Shown: in pieces, positions 18,033-27,278 of the stretch
Numbering within the stretch: the stretch's first letter is position 1
Layout: each line of letters begins with the position of its first letter
From: Pedobacter sp. JY14-1
Lineage (GTDB): Bacteria; Bacteroidota; Bacteroidia; Sphingobacteriales; Sphingobacteriaceae
Reading direction: 5' to 3'
Length of the DNA stretch: 64,000 nt
NCBI RefSeq assembly: GCF_029269825.1
Contig: NZ_JARJHU010000003.1
Location: forward strand, 658,475-722,474
The notes under the pieces: model-generated
Told to the model about the DNA's origin: nothing
The model's database searches: none
Seen by the model: only the letters and a program-made list of their open reading frames with translations
Position numbers and translations under genes: made by a program

Positions 18033-19601
18033 ATGAAGAAATATTTTTTAACAAAAAACCTGAAGCGCGACCTTCCCTCAAGTATCGTCGTCTTCCTGGT
18101 CGCACTGCCTTTGTGCCTCGGCATTGCCCTGGCGTCGGGGGCACCGCTCTTCGCCGGCCTGCTCACAGGCATCATCGGAGGTATCGTTACGGCCAGCATC
18201 AGCGGTTCGCAACTGAGCGTCAGTGGCCCGGCGGCAGGGCTTACCGCCATCGTACTGGGTGCGATCACACAATTGGGTGCTTACCAGACCTTTTTATTGG
18301 CTGTTGTGCTCGCGGGCGTTATACAGCTTATCCTGGGCATCCTAAAGGGAGGTACCATTGGAAATTACTTTCCTTCGAGCGTCATCGAAGGAATGCTTGC
18401 GGCCATAGGCCTTACTTTAATTCTCAAGCAGTTGCCACATGCACTTGGGGTAGATTCCGATTTTTTCGGAGATGAAAGCTTCTGGCAGGCCGATCATGAG
18501 AATACCTTCTCTGCCATCAGTGCTGCGATGAGCCATTTTGGTCTGGCAGCGATCGTCATCAGTACCTTATCCATCGCAGTGCTCGTTCTGTGGCCAAAAT
18601 TTAAGAAGCTCAGCCTCGTACCGGCTCCATTAGTGGTTGTTGTACTCGGTGTACTGTTGGCAACGGCCTTTCAGAATTCACCCTATGCACTGGAATCCAA
18701 ACACATGGTGGCAATCCCGGTAGTCAATGGCTGGGACGAATTTATTAACCTGTTCACCACGCCAGATTTTTCGCAGTTCAGTAACAGTAAAGTATGGGTA
18801 GTTGCGTTCACGATAGCCATTGTGGCCAGCCTTGAGACATTACTGAGCCTGGAAGCGATTGATAAAATAGACCCGATCAAACGAGTATCACCCACCAACC
18901 GCGAACTCGTCGCCCAGGGTACCGGCAATATCGTCAGCGGTATGCTCGGCGGTCTGCCAATGACCTCAGTAATCGTGCGCAGTTCGGCCAACGTTAATGC
19001 AGGTGGACGCACCAAGATGTCAGCTATTTTTCATGGCTGCTGGCTGCTGTTGTCCCTGCTGTTTATTCCCGGCCTTATCAATATGATTCCGCTGGCCTGC
19101 CTGGCAGCCATATTGCTGGTTACCGGCTACAAACTGGCCAGGATCAGCCTGTTTAAACACATGTATCACAAAGGTTGGGATCAGTTTGTCCCCTTCGTCA
19201 TCACCATCGTGGCTGTATTACTCACCGACCTGCTGAAAGGCGTAGCCATAGGTATGCTTTTCTCAATTTTCTACCTGCTGCGCACCAATATGCGCAATCC
19301 GTTCTTTTACAGAATACAGGAAGAAGGCGACAAGAAGCATCTCCGGATCAGGCTGGCCGAAGAAGTGTCATTTCTGAACAAAGCGGCTATACAAGTTGTG
19401 CTCAATAAAATACCCAATGAAACCAACGTGATCATTGATGGCACAAACAGCCGGTATATCGACCCTGACGTACTTGAGACCATTTTTAACTATAAGCACA
19501 ACGCTTATACTAAAGGGATTATCGTAACTTTGGAAAACATTAAAAAGCACTACATCGTCCCTAAAATTGACAGTAAACCTATTGAGGAAATTAAAAACTA
19601 A
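18033..19601 (+). CDS. SulP-family inorganic anion transporter
   Basis: 522 residues from MKKYFLTKNL, which fits relatives that start MKKYF; ATG 17997 adds 12 residues. The first membrane part carries the SulP signature (LPLCLGIALASGAPLFAGL) and SGSQLSVSGPAAGLTAI near residue 50, followed by about ten more segments. The last 100 residues resemble a reduced STAS domain (NVIIDGTNSRYIDPDVLETI). The carbonic anhydrase gene starts 5 bases downstream, so bicarbonate is the favoured substrate; sulfate cannot be excluded. Confidence 0.88.
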   Translation: MKKYFLTKNLKRDLPSSIVVFLVALPLCLGIALASGAPLFAGLLTGIIGGIVTASISGSQLSVSGPAAGLTAIVLGAITQLGAYQTFLLAVVLAGVIQLILGILKGGTIGNYFPSSVIEGMLAAIGLTLILKQLPHALGVDSDFFGDESFWQADHENTFSAISAAMSHFGLAAIVISTLSIAVLVLWPKFKKLSLVPAPLVVVVLGVLLATAFQNSPYALESKHMVAIPVVNGWDEFINLFTTPDFSQFSNSKVWVVAFTIAIVASLETLLSLEAIDKIDPIKRVSPTNRELVAQGTGNIVSGMLGGLPMTSVIVRSSANVNAGGRTKMSAIFHGCWLLLSLLFIPGLINMIPLACLAAILLVTGYKLARISLFKHMYHKGWDQFVPFVITIVAVLLTDLLKGVAIGMLFSIFYLLRTNMRNPFFYRIQEEGDKKHLRIRLAEEVSFLNKAAIQVVLNKIPNETNVIIDGTNSRYIDPDVLETIFNYKHNAYTKGIIVTLENIKKHYIVPKIDSKPIEEIKN

Positions 19602-19606
19602 ATATT

Positions 19607-20272
19607 ATGTGCGCTAAAATAGAAACACAAGATAATAAAGCAATTACTTATGAAGGACTTTTGGAAGGTAACAAAGCATGGGTTGCAGATACCCTGAAAG
19701 AAGATCCTGAATTTTTCAATAAACTTTCTGCCGGGCAGGCTCCCCCGGTGCTCTGGATCGGATGCTCTGACAGCCGCGTGCCTGCCAACCAGATTACCAA
19801 TACCATGCCCGGCGACATCTTTGTGCACCGCAACATTGCCAATGTAGTTACCCATACAGATATGAATCTGCTCAGTGTGCTGGACTACTCCGTTAATGTG
19901 CTTAAGGTAAAGCATATCATTGTCTGTGGCCATTACGGCTGCGGAGGTGTAAATGCCGCGTTGGGAGACAAACAGGTTGGTCTCATCGACAACTGGCTGA
20001 GAAACATCAAGGATGTATATCGTATTCATGAACGTGAAATGTCGACCATTAAAGACCCGGTTCGTAAATCAGAGAGATTGGTCGAACTGAATGCCATTGA
20101 AGGAGCCGCTAACGTCATGAGCACTTCGATTGTACAGAATGCATGGGCTGCTGGTCAGGAGTTGAGCGTTCACGCCTGGGTATACAGCCTGAAAACCGGC
20201 CTTATCACAGATATGAAAGTAAGCGCTTCAAACTCAGAAGATCTCTCTCCTGTGTTCAAAATGCAGGCTTAA
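19607..20272 (+). CDS. Beta-class carbonic anhydrase
   Basis: 221 residues. Zinc ligands are visible as Cys53, His109 and Cys112 with the Asp55-Arg57 dyad (WIGCSDSRVP, CGHYGCGG). It interconverts CO2 and bicarbonate in the cytoplasm. A 5-base gap from the SulP transporter indicates co-translation and suggests that the pair supplies bicarbonate for carboxylation or controls pH. A strong terminator follows. Confidence 0.96.
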   Translation: MCAKIETQDNKAITYEGLLEGNKAWVADTLKEDPEFFNKLSAGQAPPVLWIGCSDSRVPANQITNTMPGDIFVHRNIANVVTHTDMNLLSVLDYSVNVLKVKHIIVCGHYGCGGVNAALGDKQVGLIDNWLRNIKDVYRIHEREMSTIKDPVRKSERLVELNAIEGAANVMSTSIVQNAWAAGQELSVHAWVYSLKTGLITDMKVSASNSEDLSPVFKMQA

Positions 20273-20290
20273 AAAATAAACGGCCAAAAG

Positions 20291-20322
20291 AAAAAAGCCC
20301 GGACATTTGTCCGGGCTTTTTT
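20291..20322. terminator. Bidirectional terminator between carbonic anhydrase and pruA
   Basis: GCCCGGACA (20297-20305) and TGTCCGGGC (20308-20316) form a 9-bp G/C-rich stem (the hairpin loop would open to ATTT), flanked by six A and six T. It sits between convergent genes. Confidence 0.92.
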
Positions 20323-20330
20323 CTTTAATG

Positions 20331-21965
20331 CTAGTCTTCCGCTAAAAAAGGATAGCGGTAATCTTTTGGTGGATCGAATGTCTCCTTGATCGTACGTGGC
20401 GATACCCAGCGCAGCAAGTTGATCATTGAACCGGCCTTGTCATTTGTGCCGGAACCACGGGCGCCGCCAAACGGCTGCTGTCCAACTACCGCACCAGTAC
20501 ACTTGTCATTGATATAGAAATTGCCAGCTGCATTTCTCAATACCTGGGTAGCCTTAGCAATTGCATACCTGTCCTGCGCCAGTACGGCACCAGTCAGTGC
20601 ATAGATTGAAGTCGTATCGATCACTTCCAGGATGTTCTCAAACTCCGCATCTTCATAAACATACACCGTCAGTACGGGGCCAAAGAGCTCCTCGCACATC
20701 GTCACATATTTAGGATCTTTCACCACCAGCACAGTAGGCTCTACGAAATAACCTTTCGATTTGTCATATCCGCCACCGGCGATTACCTCAACATCCGCAT
20801 CTCCTTTAGCCGCATCTATATACTTCGCCAGTTTATCAAAAGAAACTTCGCTGATCACTGCATTGATGAAATTGCTGAAATCCTCCGTACCACCCATTTT
20901 GAAGCTCGACAGGTCACGCAGCATCTGCTCCTTTACTTCCGGCCACACACTTGCCGCCACGTATACCCGGGAAGCCGCCGAACACTTCTGCCCCTGGTAC
21001 TCAAAAGCACCGCGCACAATCGCCGTGGCCGAAGCCGCTGCATCCGCAGAACCATGTACCAGAATAAAGTCTTTACCACCCGTCTCGCCCACAATGCGCG
21101 GATACGTCTTATACTTATGGATATTATTGCCGATCGTTTTCCAGATGTCCTGAAACACCCTGGTAGAACCCGTAAAGTGGATGCCCGCAAAATCAGGGTG
21201 GTTAAAGATCACCTCGCCCGCTTCAGGACCATCTACATACACCAGGTTGATCACCCCGTCAGGAAGTCCCGCTTCGCGGAAGATCTGCATGATCACATGG
21301 GCCGCATAAATCTGCGTATCGGCAGGCTTCCAGACCACCACATTGCCCATCATGGCTGCAGAGGCAGGGAGGTTGGCCGCAATTGCCGTGAAATTAAACG
21401 GAGTAAGCGCGAACACGAAACCTTCCAGCGGACGCTGTTCCACACGGTTCCAGGAACCCTTAGGAGATACAGGAGGCTGCTGTTTGTAAATATCCGCCAT
21501 ATAGCTCACATTGAAACGCAGAAAGTCGATCAGCTCACAAGCCGAGTCGATCTCTGCCTGGTATACATTCTTAGACTGGCCAAGCATGGTCGCCGCATTC
21601 AGTTTATAACGATAAGGACCAGCCACCAGTTCAGCCGCTTTCAGAAAAATCGCAGCCCGTTGTTCCCAGGCCAGGTTCTCCCACTGCGCCTTTGCTGCCA
21701 GCGCCGCTTCGATCGCCTGTTTTACATGGCCCTTGTCGCCAATGCTGTACCTGCCCAATACATGCTGGTGATCATGAGGAGGAGTTGAAATTCCCTTCTT
21801 GTCCGTATGGACTTCTTTTCCGCCGATATACATCGGCATCTCAATTTCTCTGGAACGCGCATCGGCCAGCGCGGCCTTCAGCAATTCACGCTCCTTGCTG
21901 CCCGGGGCATAAGCCAGGATCGGCTCATTTACCGGTTCAGGAACGTTAAAAAATCCTTTAAGCAT
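20331..21965 (-). CDS. pruA: 1-pyrroline-5-carboxylate dehydrogenase
   Basis: 544 residues, the length of single-function P5C dehydrogenases. The ALDH fold shows VFALTPFNFTAIAANLP, the catalytic Glu in VGETGGKD and the catalytic Cys in YQGQKCSAASRVY. It oxidises glutamate semialdehyde to glutamate with NAD, the second step of proline breakdown. No proline dehydrogenase gene is in the window. It is divergent from lpxK, with a minus-strand TATCTTTG box at 21986-21993 as a possible -7 element. Confidence 0.96.
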   Translation of the reverse strand: MLKGFFNVPEPVNEPILAYAPGSKERELLKAALADARSREIEMPMYIGGKEVHTDKKGISTPPHDHQHVLGRYSIGDKGHVKQAIEAALAAKAQWENLAWEQRAAIFLKAAELVAGPYRYKLNAATMLGQSKNVYQAEIDSACELIDFLRFNVSYMADIYKQQPPVSPKGSWNRVEQRPLEGFVFALTPFNFTAIAANLPASAAMMGNVVVWKPADTQIYAAHVIMQIFREAGLPDGVINLVYVDGPEAGEVIFNHPDFAGIHFTGSTRVFQDIWKTIGNNIHKYKTYPRIVGETGGKDFILVHGSADAAASATAIVRGAFEYQGQKCSAASRVYVAASVWPEVKEQMLRDLSSFKMGGTEDFSNFINAVISEVSFDKLAKYIDAAKGDADVEVIAGGGYDKSKGYFVEPTVLVVKDPKYVTMCEELFGPVLTVYVYEDAEFENILEVIDTTSIYALTGAVLAQDRYAIAKATQVLRNAAGNFYINDKCTGAVVGQQPFGGARGSGTNDKAGSMINLLRWVSPRTIKETFDPPKDYRYPFLAED

Positions 21966-22028
21966 ATTATGAATAATTGTTTGCTCAAAGATAAGTAATT
22001 ATTTTATTGTTATTTTTGAGGTCAGCCC

Positions 22029-23084
22029 ATGATCAGATACCTGCGCCTGTTACTACTTCCCGTTTCCCTGCTGTATGGCGTTGTAGTCATGGTCAGGAAT
22101 CTGCTCTACGATAAAGGCATTCTGAAAACTGAAAAATTCGACATCCCCGTGATCTGTGTCGGCAACCTCGCCGTGGGTGGCTCCGGGAAAACCCCGGTTA
22201 CCGAATACCTGGTGCAGCTGCTCCGGGGAAAGCAAATCGCTATCCTCAGCAGAGGTTATGGCCGCCGGACCAGGGGCTTCATCCTTGCCGGGCCTGCAGA
22301 TACCGCTGAAACCATCGGCGACGAACCTAAACAGTTCAGCAGCAAATTTCCCGGTGTCACCGTTGCAGTGTGTGAAAGCAGGGCAGAAGGCATCCGCAGG
22401 TTAAAGGACAACCACGATCTGATCATCCTAGATGACGCTTTCCAGCACCGTTCGGTTACTCCCGGCTTCAGTATCCTGCTGTTTGAGTATGATAAACTGC
22501 GCAGGCCACAGTTCCTGCTACCTGCAGGTAACCTGCGAGAGCCATTCAAAAGTCATCAGCGCGCCCAGCTCTGTCTGGTCACCAAAGCCCCTGAACAACC
22601 CACCGATCAGCAAATAGCCAGCGCAGCCTCTGCGTTCAGCCGCCCGGAACAGGTGCTGTTTTCCTTTCTCCGCTACGGCGACCTGGTCCACTTACATACC
22701 GGCGAAACCAAACCCCTTCAGGACATCCAGCCCGCTACAGAAGTCTTCCTGCTCAGCGGCATCGCCAACCCTGCTCCGCTTTGCCGTAAACTCGCCGCCT
22801 ATACGACGCGGCTGCGGCATTTCGAGCACCCCGACCATTATACCTTCAAGGCAGTCGATATCAGGCGCCTTACCGCTGCATTTATAGGCAGCACAGCAAC
22901 AGATAAACTCATCATTACGACAGAAAAGGACATGCAGCGCCTGCAGACAGGCACATTACGTGAATTACTGTTAAATTTGCCCATATATTATTTACCCGTC
23001 AAAATAGCCATGCAGCCCCGGGCAAGTGCTATCTTTGACCAGAAGATCACCGATTATGTTGCAGGCACTACACGAAACCATTGA
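22029..23084 (+). CDS. lpxK: Tetraacyldisaccharide 4'-kinase LpxK
   Basis: 351 residues. A hydrophobic N-terminus (about 5-25) anchors it to the inner membrane. GNLAVGGSGKTPVTEYL near residue 45 is the LpxK P-loop, and DDAFQHRSV near residue 137 is its second motif. It phosphorylates the lipid A disaccharide. The last 29 bases overlap the purine nucleoside phosphorylase start in another frame. A TATTTTTG box at 22011-22018 may serve as -7 element. Confidence 0.96.
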   Translation: MIRYLRLLLLPVSLLYGVVVMVRNLLYDKGILKTEKFDIPVICVGNLAVGGSGKTPVTEYLVQLLRGKQIAILSRGYGRRTRGFILAGPADTAETIGDEPKQFSSKFPGVTVAVCESRAEGIRRLKDNHDLIILDDAFQHRSVTPGFSILLFEYDKLRRPQFLLPAGNLREPFKSHQRAQLCLVTKAPEQPTDQQIASAASAFSRPEQVLFSFLRYGDLVHLHTGETKPLQDIQPATEVFLLSGIANPAPLCRKLAAYTTRLRHFEHPDHYTFKAVDIRRLTAAFIGSTATDKLIITTEKDMQRLQTGTLRELLLNLPIYYLPVKIAMQPRASAIFDQKITDYVAGTTRNH

Positions 23085-23871
23085 GTACATCAAGCGCAAG
23101 ACCAATAACTTTGAACCTGAAATAGGTATTATCCTCGGCACCGGCCTTGGCGGGCTGGTCAGCGAGATCGAGGTTGAGTACAGCCTGATGTACGCCAACA
23201 TTCCCAGCTTTCCGATCTCAACCCTCGAGTTCCATTCTGGAAAGCTCATCTTCGGCACCCTTCAGGGTAAAAAGATCGTTGCCATGCAGGGCAGGCTGCA
23301 CTACTATGAAGGCTACAGCATGCAGCAGATCACCTTCCCGGTGCGTACGATGAAGTTCCTGGGCATCAAACAGCTATTCGTGTCCAATGCCGCAGGCTCG
23401 CTTAACCCTGAGTTTAAGAAGGGCGACCTCATGGTCATCTGCGACCACATCAACCTGCAGCCCGAGAGCCCGCTCCGGGGCCGAAACGATGAAGACATGG
23501 GCCCCCGCTTTCCCGACATGAGCCAGCCCTATAACCGGCAGCTTATTTCCAGGGCATTGAATATTGCCGCCGAACACAACATTACCTGCCATAAAGGCGT
23601 TTACATAGCCGTGACCGGACCCAATCTGGAGACCAGGGCAGAATACAGGTACCTTCGCATCATTGGCGGCGATGCCGTCGGCATGAGCACAGTACCCGAA
23701 GTGATCGTGGCCAACCACATGAGCATTCCCGTATTCGCCATTTCCGTGCTTACCGACGAAGGCTTCCCCGAAGAACTTCAGCCCGTAAGCCTCGATGAGA
23801 TACTGGAAACCGCAAGGGAGGCCGAACCGAAAATGACTAAAATACTCAGCCAGTTAATCGCCACGCTATAA
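23056..23871 (+). CDS. Purine-nucleoside phosphorylase (trimeric type)
   Basis: 271 residues from MLQALHETIEYIK; an earlier in-frame ATG at 23026 lies deep in lpxK and adds non-family sequence. GIILGTGLGGL near residue 26, MQGRLHYYEGYSMQQ and VSNAAGSLNPEF are signatures of the trimeric PNP class. It splits purine nucleosides with phosphate in purine salvage. It overlaps lpxK by 29 bases and shares TAATG with the next gene, so the three are tightly linked. Confidence 0.94.
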   Translation: MLQALHETIEYIKRKTNNFEPEIGIILGTGLGGLVSEIEVEYSLMYANIPSFPISTLEFHSGKLIFGTLQGKKIVAMQGRLHYYEGYSMQQITFPVRTMKFLGIKQLFVSNAAGSLNPEFKKGDLMVICDHINLQPESPLRGRNDEDMGPRFPDMSQPYNRQLISRALNIAAEHNITCHKGVYIAVTGPNLETRAEYRYLRIIGGDAVGMSTVPEVIVANHMSIPVFAISVLTDEGFPEELQPVSLDEILETAREAEPKMTKILSQLIATL

Positions 23872-25892
23872 TGTTAAGGAACGCCGCACTTTTCCTGTTT
23901 TTACTGGCCATCTTCATCGCCCCGGCACTGCATGCGCAGGATCTGAAAACCACCGTCCGTGAAAATAAAGAACTCGATTCGCTCAGGAAACTGGAAGAGG
24001 AAGGCAAAGACTCTGTCATCTTCAATTCCAAATACATCCGGTACACCACGCTGCGGCTCACCAAAGACAGCATCCAGACACTGCCCCTGGACACTACCCT
24101 CAACGGCTTCCAGAACTTCAACATCCAGATACAGCCCCGGAACCCCTATATCAGTACCGGCAACCTTGGCCTGTCGGCCATGCCACTGCTGTTTCAGCCC
24201 ACAAAAACCATCGGTTTCGACGCAGGTTTCCATACCCTCGATCTGTACGCCCTCAACCACGAAGACATCAAATTCTACCAGGCCCGCACCCCCTTTACCA
24301 GTTTGTACTACGTCAGTGCAGGTGAAGTAGAACAAGTCTTCAAGGTCATTCATTCCCAGAACATCAAACCCAACTGGAACATTGGCGCCAATTTCAACAG
24401 GATCGGCGCCAACGGCTTCTACAGGTGGCAGCGTGGAGATGATCTCAACGGTGCCTTGTTCACCTGGTTCCAGTCACCGAACAAACGTTATAACCTCTGG
24501 GCCAGTGCAGTCTTTAATACGCTGAAGGCCCAGGAAAACGGGTCCATTCTCAATGACTCTATATTCTCTAAAGACATACAGGTCGTCAACGACCAGATCG
24601 CCACAGACAGGCAGGCAGAGAGCATCCGGCTCAACACTGCCCGCAGGACATACCGTCAAAACTCACTACAGCTTAAACAGACCTATTTTGTTGGCCGTAT
24701 AGACAGTACGGCACAGGAGATCACCAAAAAGATCCTGCCCACCAATAAGATTTCCTATACCTTCCGGTACGACGCCAATTCCTATGGTTTTAAAAAAAAT
24801 GAGACCGATCAGTATGGCATACTGCCACGCGGACTGGCCGACACCGTCTATACCAATGACAGTACACATTATTCCCGTATACAGAATGAATTTATTTACA
24901 GTTTCTTTCTGCGGGGCAAGTCCGGTAAGTCTTCGCGCAATGAGCTGAAGATCGACGCCGGTATCCGGCATGAGTTTTATAAGTACGAACAAAGTGTGCT
25001 GTACAGGGACAACAGCCCTTACTATGACTATAAAGGCACCTTCCAGAATATCACGCTCCTGGGCGGCATCGGCTTTAAACTGAGCAACCGGGTCACCCTC
25101 AACGGCGATGCCCAGCAGATATTCCAGGGACGCAATGCCGGGGACTTTTTCTATGAGGCCAAGAGCAATGTCCTGCTCAGCCGGTCGGCCGGTCGTGTCG
25201 TACTGGGTACTTATTTTCAGAACAAGTCTCCCGAAGAGACCTATACCCGTTATTTTGGCAATCATTACGACTGGAAAGAAGACCTGGACCGTACAAAGAC
25301 CATCAACTTTTCATTTGACTACTTCAACGACCGTTTCAAATTTGACGCAGGCGCGGAATATTACCTGATCAGCAACTACCTGTATTTCGGGCAAAACCCC
25401 GACAATCCCAAAGCGATCCTGCCCATGCAACTGAGCGGAAGTATCAACCTGCTCAAGATCAGGGCAGGTAAGCGCTTCACCTTCGGTAAATTCAATCTCG
25501 ACAGCTATATCGTGTACCAGAAAACGGATAATCCAGGCAAACTGCGCACACCCGAGTTTTATACCTTCAACAGCTTCTTCATTGACCAGACTTTTTTCAA
25601 GGTGCTGAAGACCAATGTCGGCTTCGACATCAGGTACAATACCCCTTACCAGAACTACGCCTATTCCATAGCCGCAGGCCAGTTTTACCTCTCCTCTAAT
25701 CCTGTTACCTTCAACGCAGAGCCCGTAGCCGATGTCTGGGTCAAGGCTAGCCTCAGAAGGGCCAATATCTTTGTCAAGTTCGATTATGTAAACCAGGGCC
25801 TGCTTTCCAAAGGATATTATACGGTAGACCGTTATCCAATGCCAGACAGGCAGCTGCTGAAATTCGGTGTCAGCTGGAATTTCTACGACTAA
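23871..25892 (+). CDS. Putative porin, Porin_10 family
   Basis: 673 residues. It has a signal peptide (1-23, ending ALHAQ) and then a long sequence of amphipathic beta strands ending KFGVSWNFYD, consistent with an outer-membrane barrel. The layout matches the Bacteroidota-specific Porin_10 family. The substrate is unknown. Its start overlaps the PNP stop (TAATG), which suggests co-expression with nucleoside salvage. Its stop overlaps that of the convergent minus-strand gene by 4 bases. Confidence 0.75.
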   Translation: MLRNAALFLFLLAIFIAPALHAQDLKTTVRENKELDSLRKLEEEGKDSVIFNSKYIRYTTLRLTKDSIQTLPLDTTLNGFQNFNIQIQPRNPYISTGNLGLSAMPLLFQPTKTIGFDAGFHTLDLYALNHEDIKFYQARTPFTSLYYVSAGEVEQVFKVIHSQNIKPNWNIGANFNRIGANGFYRWQRGDDLNGALFTWFQSPNKRYNLWASAVFNTLKAQENGSILNDSIFSKDIQVVNDQIATDRQAESIRLNTARRTYRQNSLQLKQTYFVGRIDSTAQEITKKILPTNKISYTFRYDANSYGFKKNETDQYGILPRGLADTVYTNDSTHYSRIQNEFIYSFFLRGKSGKSSRNELKIDAGIRHEFYKYEQSVLYRDNSPYYDYKGTFQNITLLGGIGFKLSNRVTLNGDAQQIFQGRNAGDFFYEAKSNVLLSRSAGRVVLGTYFQNKSPEETYTRYFGNHYDWKEDLDRTKTINFSFDYFNDRFKFDAGAEYYLISNYLYFGQNPDNPKAILPMQLSGSINLLKIRAGKRFTFGKFNLDSYIVYQKTDNPGKLRTPEFYTFNSFFIDQTFFKVLKTNVGFDIRYNTPYQNYAYSIAAGQFYLSSNPVTFNAEPVADVWVKASLRRANIFVKFDYVNQGLLSKGYYTVDRYPMPDRQLLKFGVSWNFYD

Positions 25893-27157
25893 GTTTTCTG
25901 TGGCTTTTTCTTTGCTGCGGGAAACAGCACATTGTTCAGGATAAGTCTGTATCCCGGCGAGTTAGGGTGCAGGTTCAGGTCAGTAGGAGGGTCACCCACC
26001 TGGTGCTGGTAATCCTCCGGATCATGGCCCCCGTAAAATGTAAACCGGCCCTTGCCAGTTTCACCGTTCAGGTAACGCACTTCAGCTGCCCCCTTGTTTT
26101 CACCCAATACCGTCACGCTCGGTTTCACCAGGCTTTTGCGAAAAGCAGTCGTCTGGCCCATAAAACCCTTGATCACCTTTTCATGATTCTGCGTGAGCAT
26201 GGTCGGCACAATGTCCCACTTGGCCGAGAAGTCAAAAATTGTGAAATAATCATTAGCCATAGTCAGGTCACGCGTCTGGGTCACATCTATGTTGGAAAAC
26301 TCATAGTTGCCCGGGTTCTGGTCCAGCGTAAAGCCTTTAAAGGCGAAAGTCTTCCCGAAGTCCAATTTTGACTGCGCGTCCTGATCTGCCGGATCACCAT
26401 CAAACATACGCTCGCAAATGTCCACACCCTCGGCGCTCAGCGCAATGTCAAAGCTGTCCGTACCCGAGCACATGGCAAACAGGAAGCCACCGCCCGCACA
26501 AAATTCCTTTATCCTTTTTGCCACCGCCAGCTTCATCTCTGAAACCTTCTTAAAACCGTTCCTTTTGGCTGCCTCTTCCTGGTTCTTCACATCGTCCCTG
26601 TACCAGGTTGCATTCCTGAAGTTCATCCAGAAACGTCCATACTGTCCCGTGAAATCTTCATGGTGCAGGTGCAGCCAGTCATAGCCGCTCAGCTTGTCCT
26701 TCAGTACCTCATCATCATAGACCACATCGTAGGGAATTTCCGCATAGGTCAACACCAGCGTTACCGCGTCGTCCCAGGGAAGCTTGCTCTTGGGAGAATA
26801 TACCGCAATTTTAGGTGCCTTTTCCAGCTTTACCATTTCCATGTTTACCTGAGGGTCGGCGATCTCGTTCAGGATAGCCGTCACCCGGCCATCGGCCATC
26901 ACCTGGTAGGAGACCCCCCGGGTCTTGCATTCGTCTTCTATCGTTTTGCTGTAAGCCAGCAGAAAGCTTCCGCCGCGGTAGTTCAGCAGCCAGCTCACAT
27001 CTGCACCCTGCTTAATGGACCAGTAAGCAATGCCGTAAGCCTTCAGATGGTTTTTCTGTTCCTCGTCCATATATACCAGCAACGACGAGGCCTTTGCTGC
27101 CGTCAGGAATAAAAAGAATAACAGAAACAGTAATGGTTTGCGCATATCAGGCTTCAT
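25889..27157 (-). CDS. Exported GATase1-like protein
   Basis: About 422 residues from MKPDMRKPLL (27157); the longer frame to 27271 adds residues encoded by an inverted repeat. A signal peptide ends near AAKA. The central part (LHLHHEDFTGQYG, GGGFLFAMCSGTDSF) resembles a class I amidotransferase or DJ-1-like fold with a nucleophile-elbow Cys. From memory, databases label such proteins asparagine synthetase B, but no synthetase domain is visible and the protein is secreted. Its function is unknown. Confidence 0.65.
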   Translation of the reverse strand: MKPDMRKPLLFLLFFLFLTAAKASSLLVYMDEEQKNHLKAYGIAYWSIKQGADVSWLLNYRGGSFLLAYSKTIEDECKTRGVSYQVMADGRVTAILNEIADPQVNMEMVKLEKAPKIAVYSPKSKLPWDDAVTLVLTYAEIPYDVVYDDEVLKDKLSGYDWLHLHHEDFTGQYGRFWMNFRNATWYRDDVKNQEEAAKRNGFKKVSEMKLAVAKRIKEFCAGGGFLFAMCSGTDSFDIALSAEGVDICERMFDGDPADQDAQSKLDFGKTFAFKGFTLDQNPGNYEFSNIDVTQTRDLTMANDYFTIFDFSAKWDIVPTMLTQNHEKVIKGFMGQTTAFRKSLVKPSVTVLGENKGAAEVRYLNGETGKGRFTFYGGHDPEDYQHQVGDPPTDLNLHPNSPGYRLILNNVLFPAAKKKPQKT

Positions 27158-27203
27158 TTTGTAAATATAACGGATAATCGATACACTTAGCCTGTACCTG
27201 AAA

Positions 27204-27270
27204 TGGGATTTGTTCGGAACTGAACCAGGATTTGTTCGCAAAACGGGTACCTGTTTGCGAACAAATCCCA
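27204..27270. repeat. Three-armed inverted repeat
   Basis: GGATTTGTTCGCAAA (27228-27242) and its exact complement (27254-27268) form a 15-bp stem with an 11-base loop. A third arm, TGGGATTTGTTCG (27204-27216), is also complementary to 27258-27270, so two hairpins compete. It lies just after the creD stop and before the exported GATase-like gene on the minus strand. There is no T run, so a mobile repeat or processing element fits better than a terminator. Confidence 0.6.
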
Positions 27271-27278
27271 ACCCAATC

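Noticed and set aside
21054..21788. 244-residue plus-strand ORF antisense to pruA
   Set aside because: It is a shadow of a strongly conserved gene in a G/C-rich region and shows no protein-like pattern.
24666..25265. 199-residue ORF antisense to the Porin_10 gene
   Set aside because: Shadow frame with no start context or domain.
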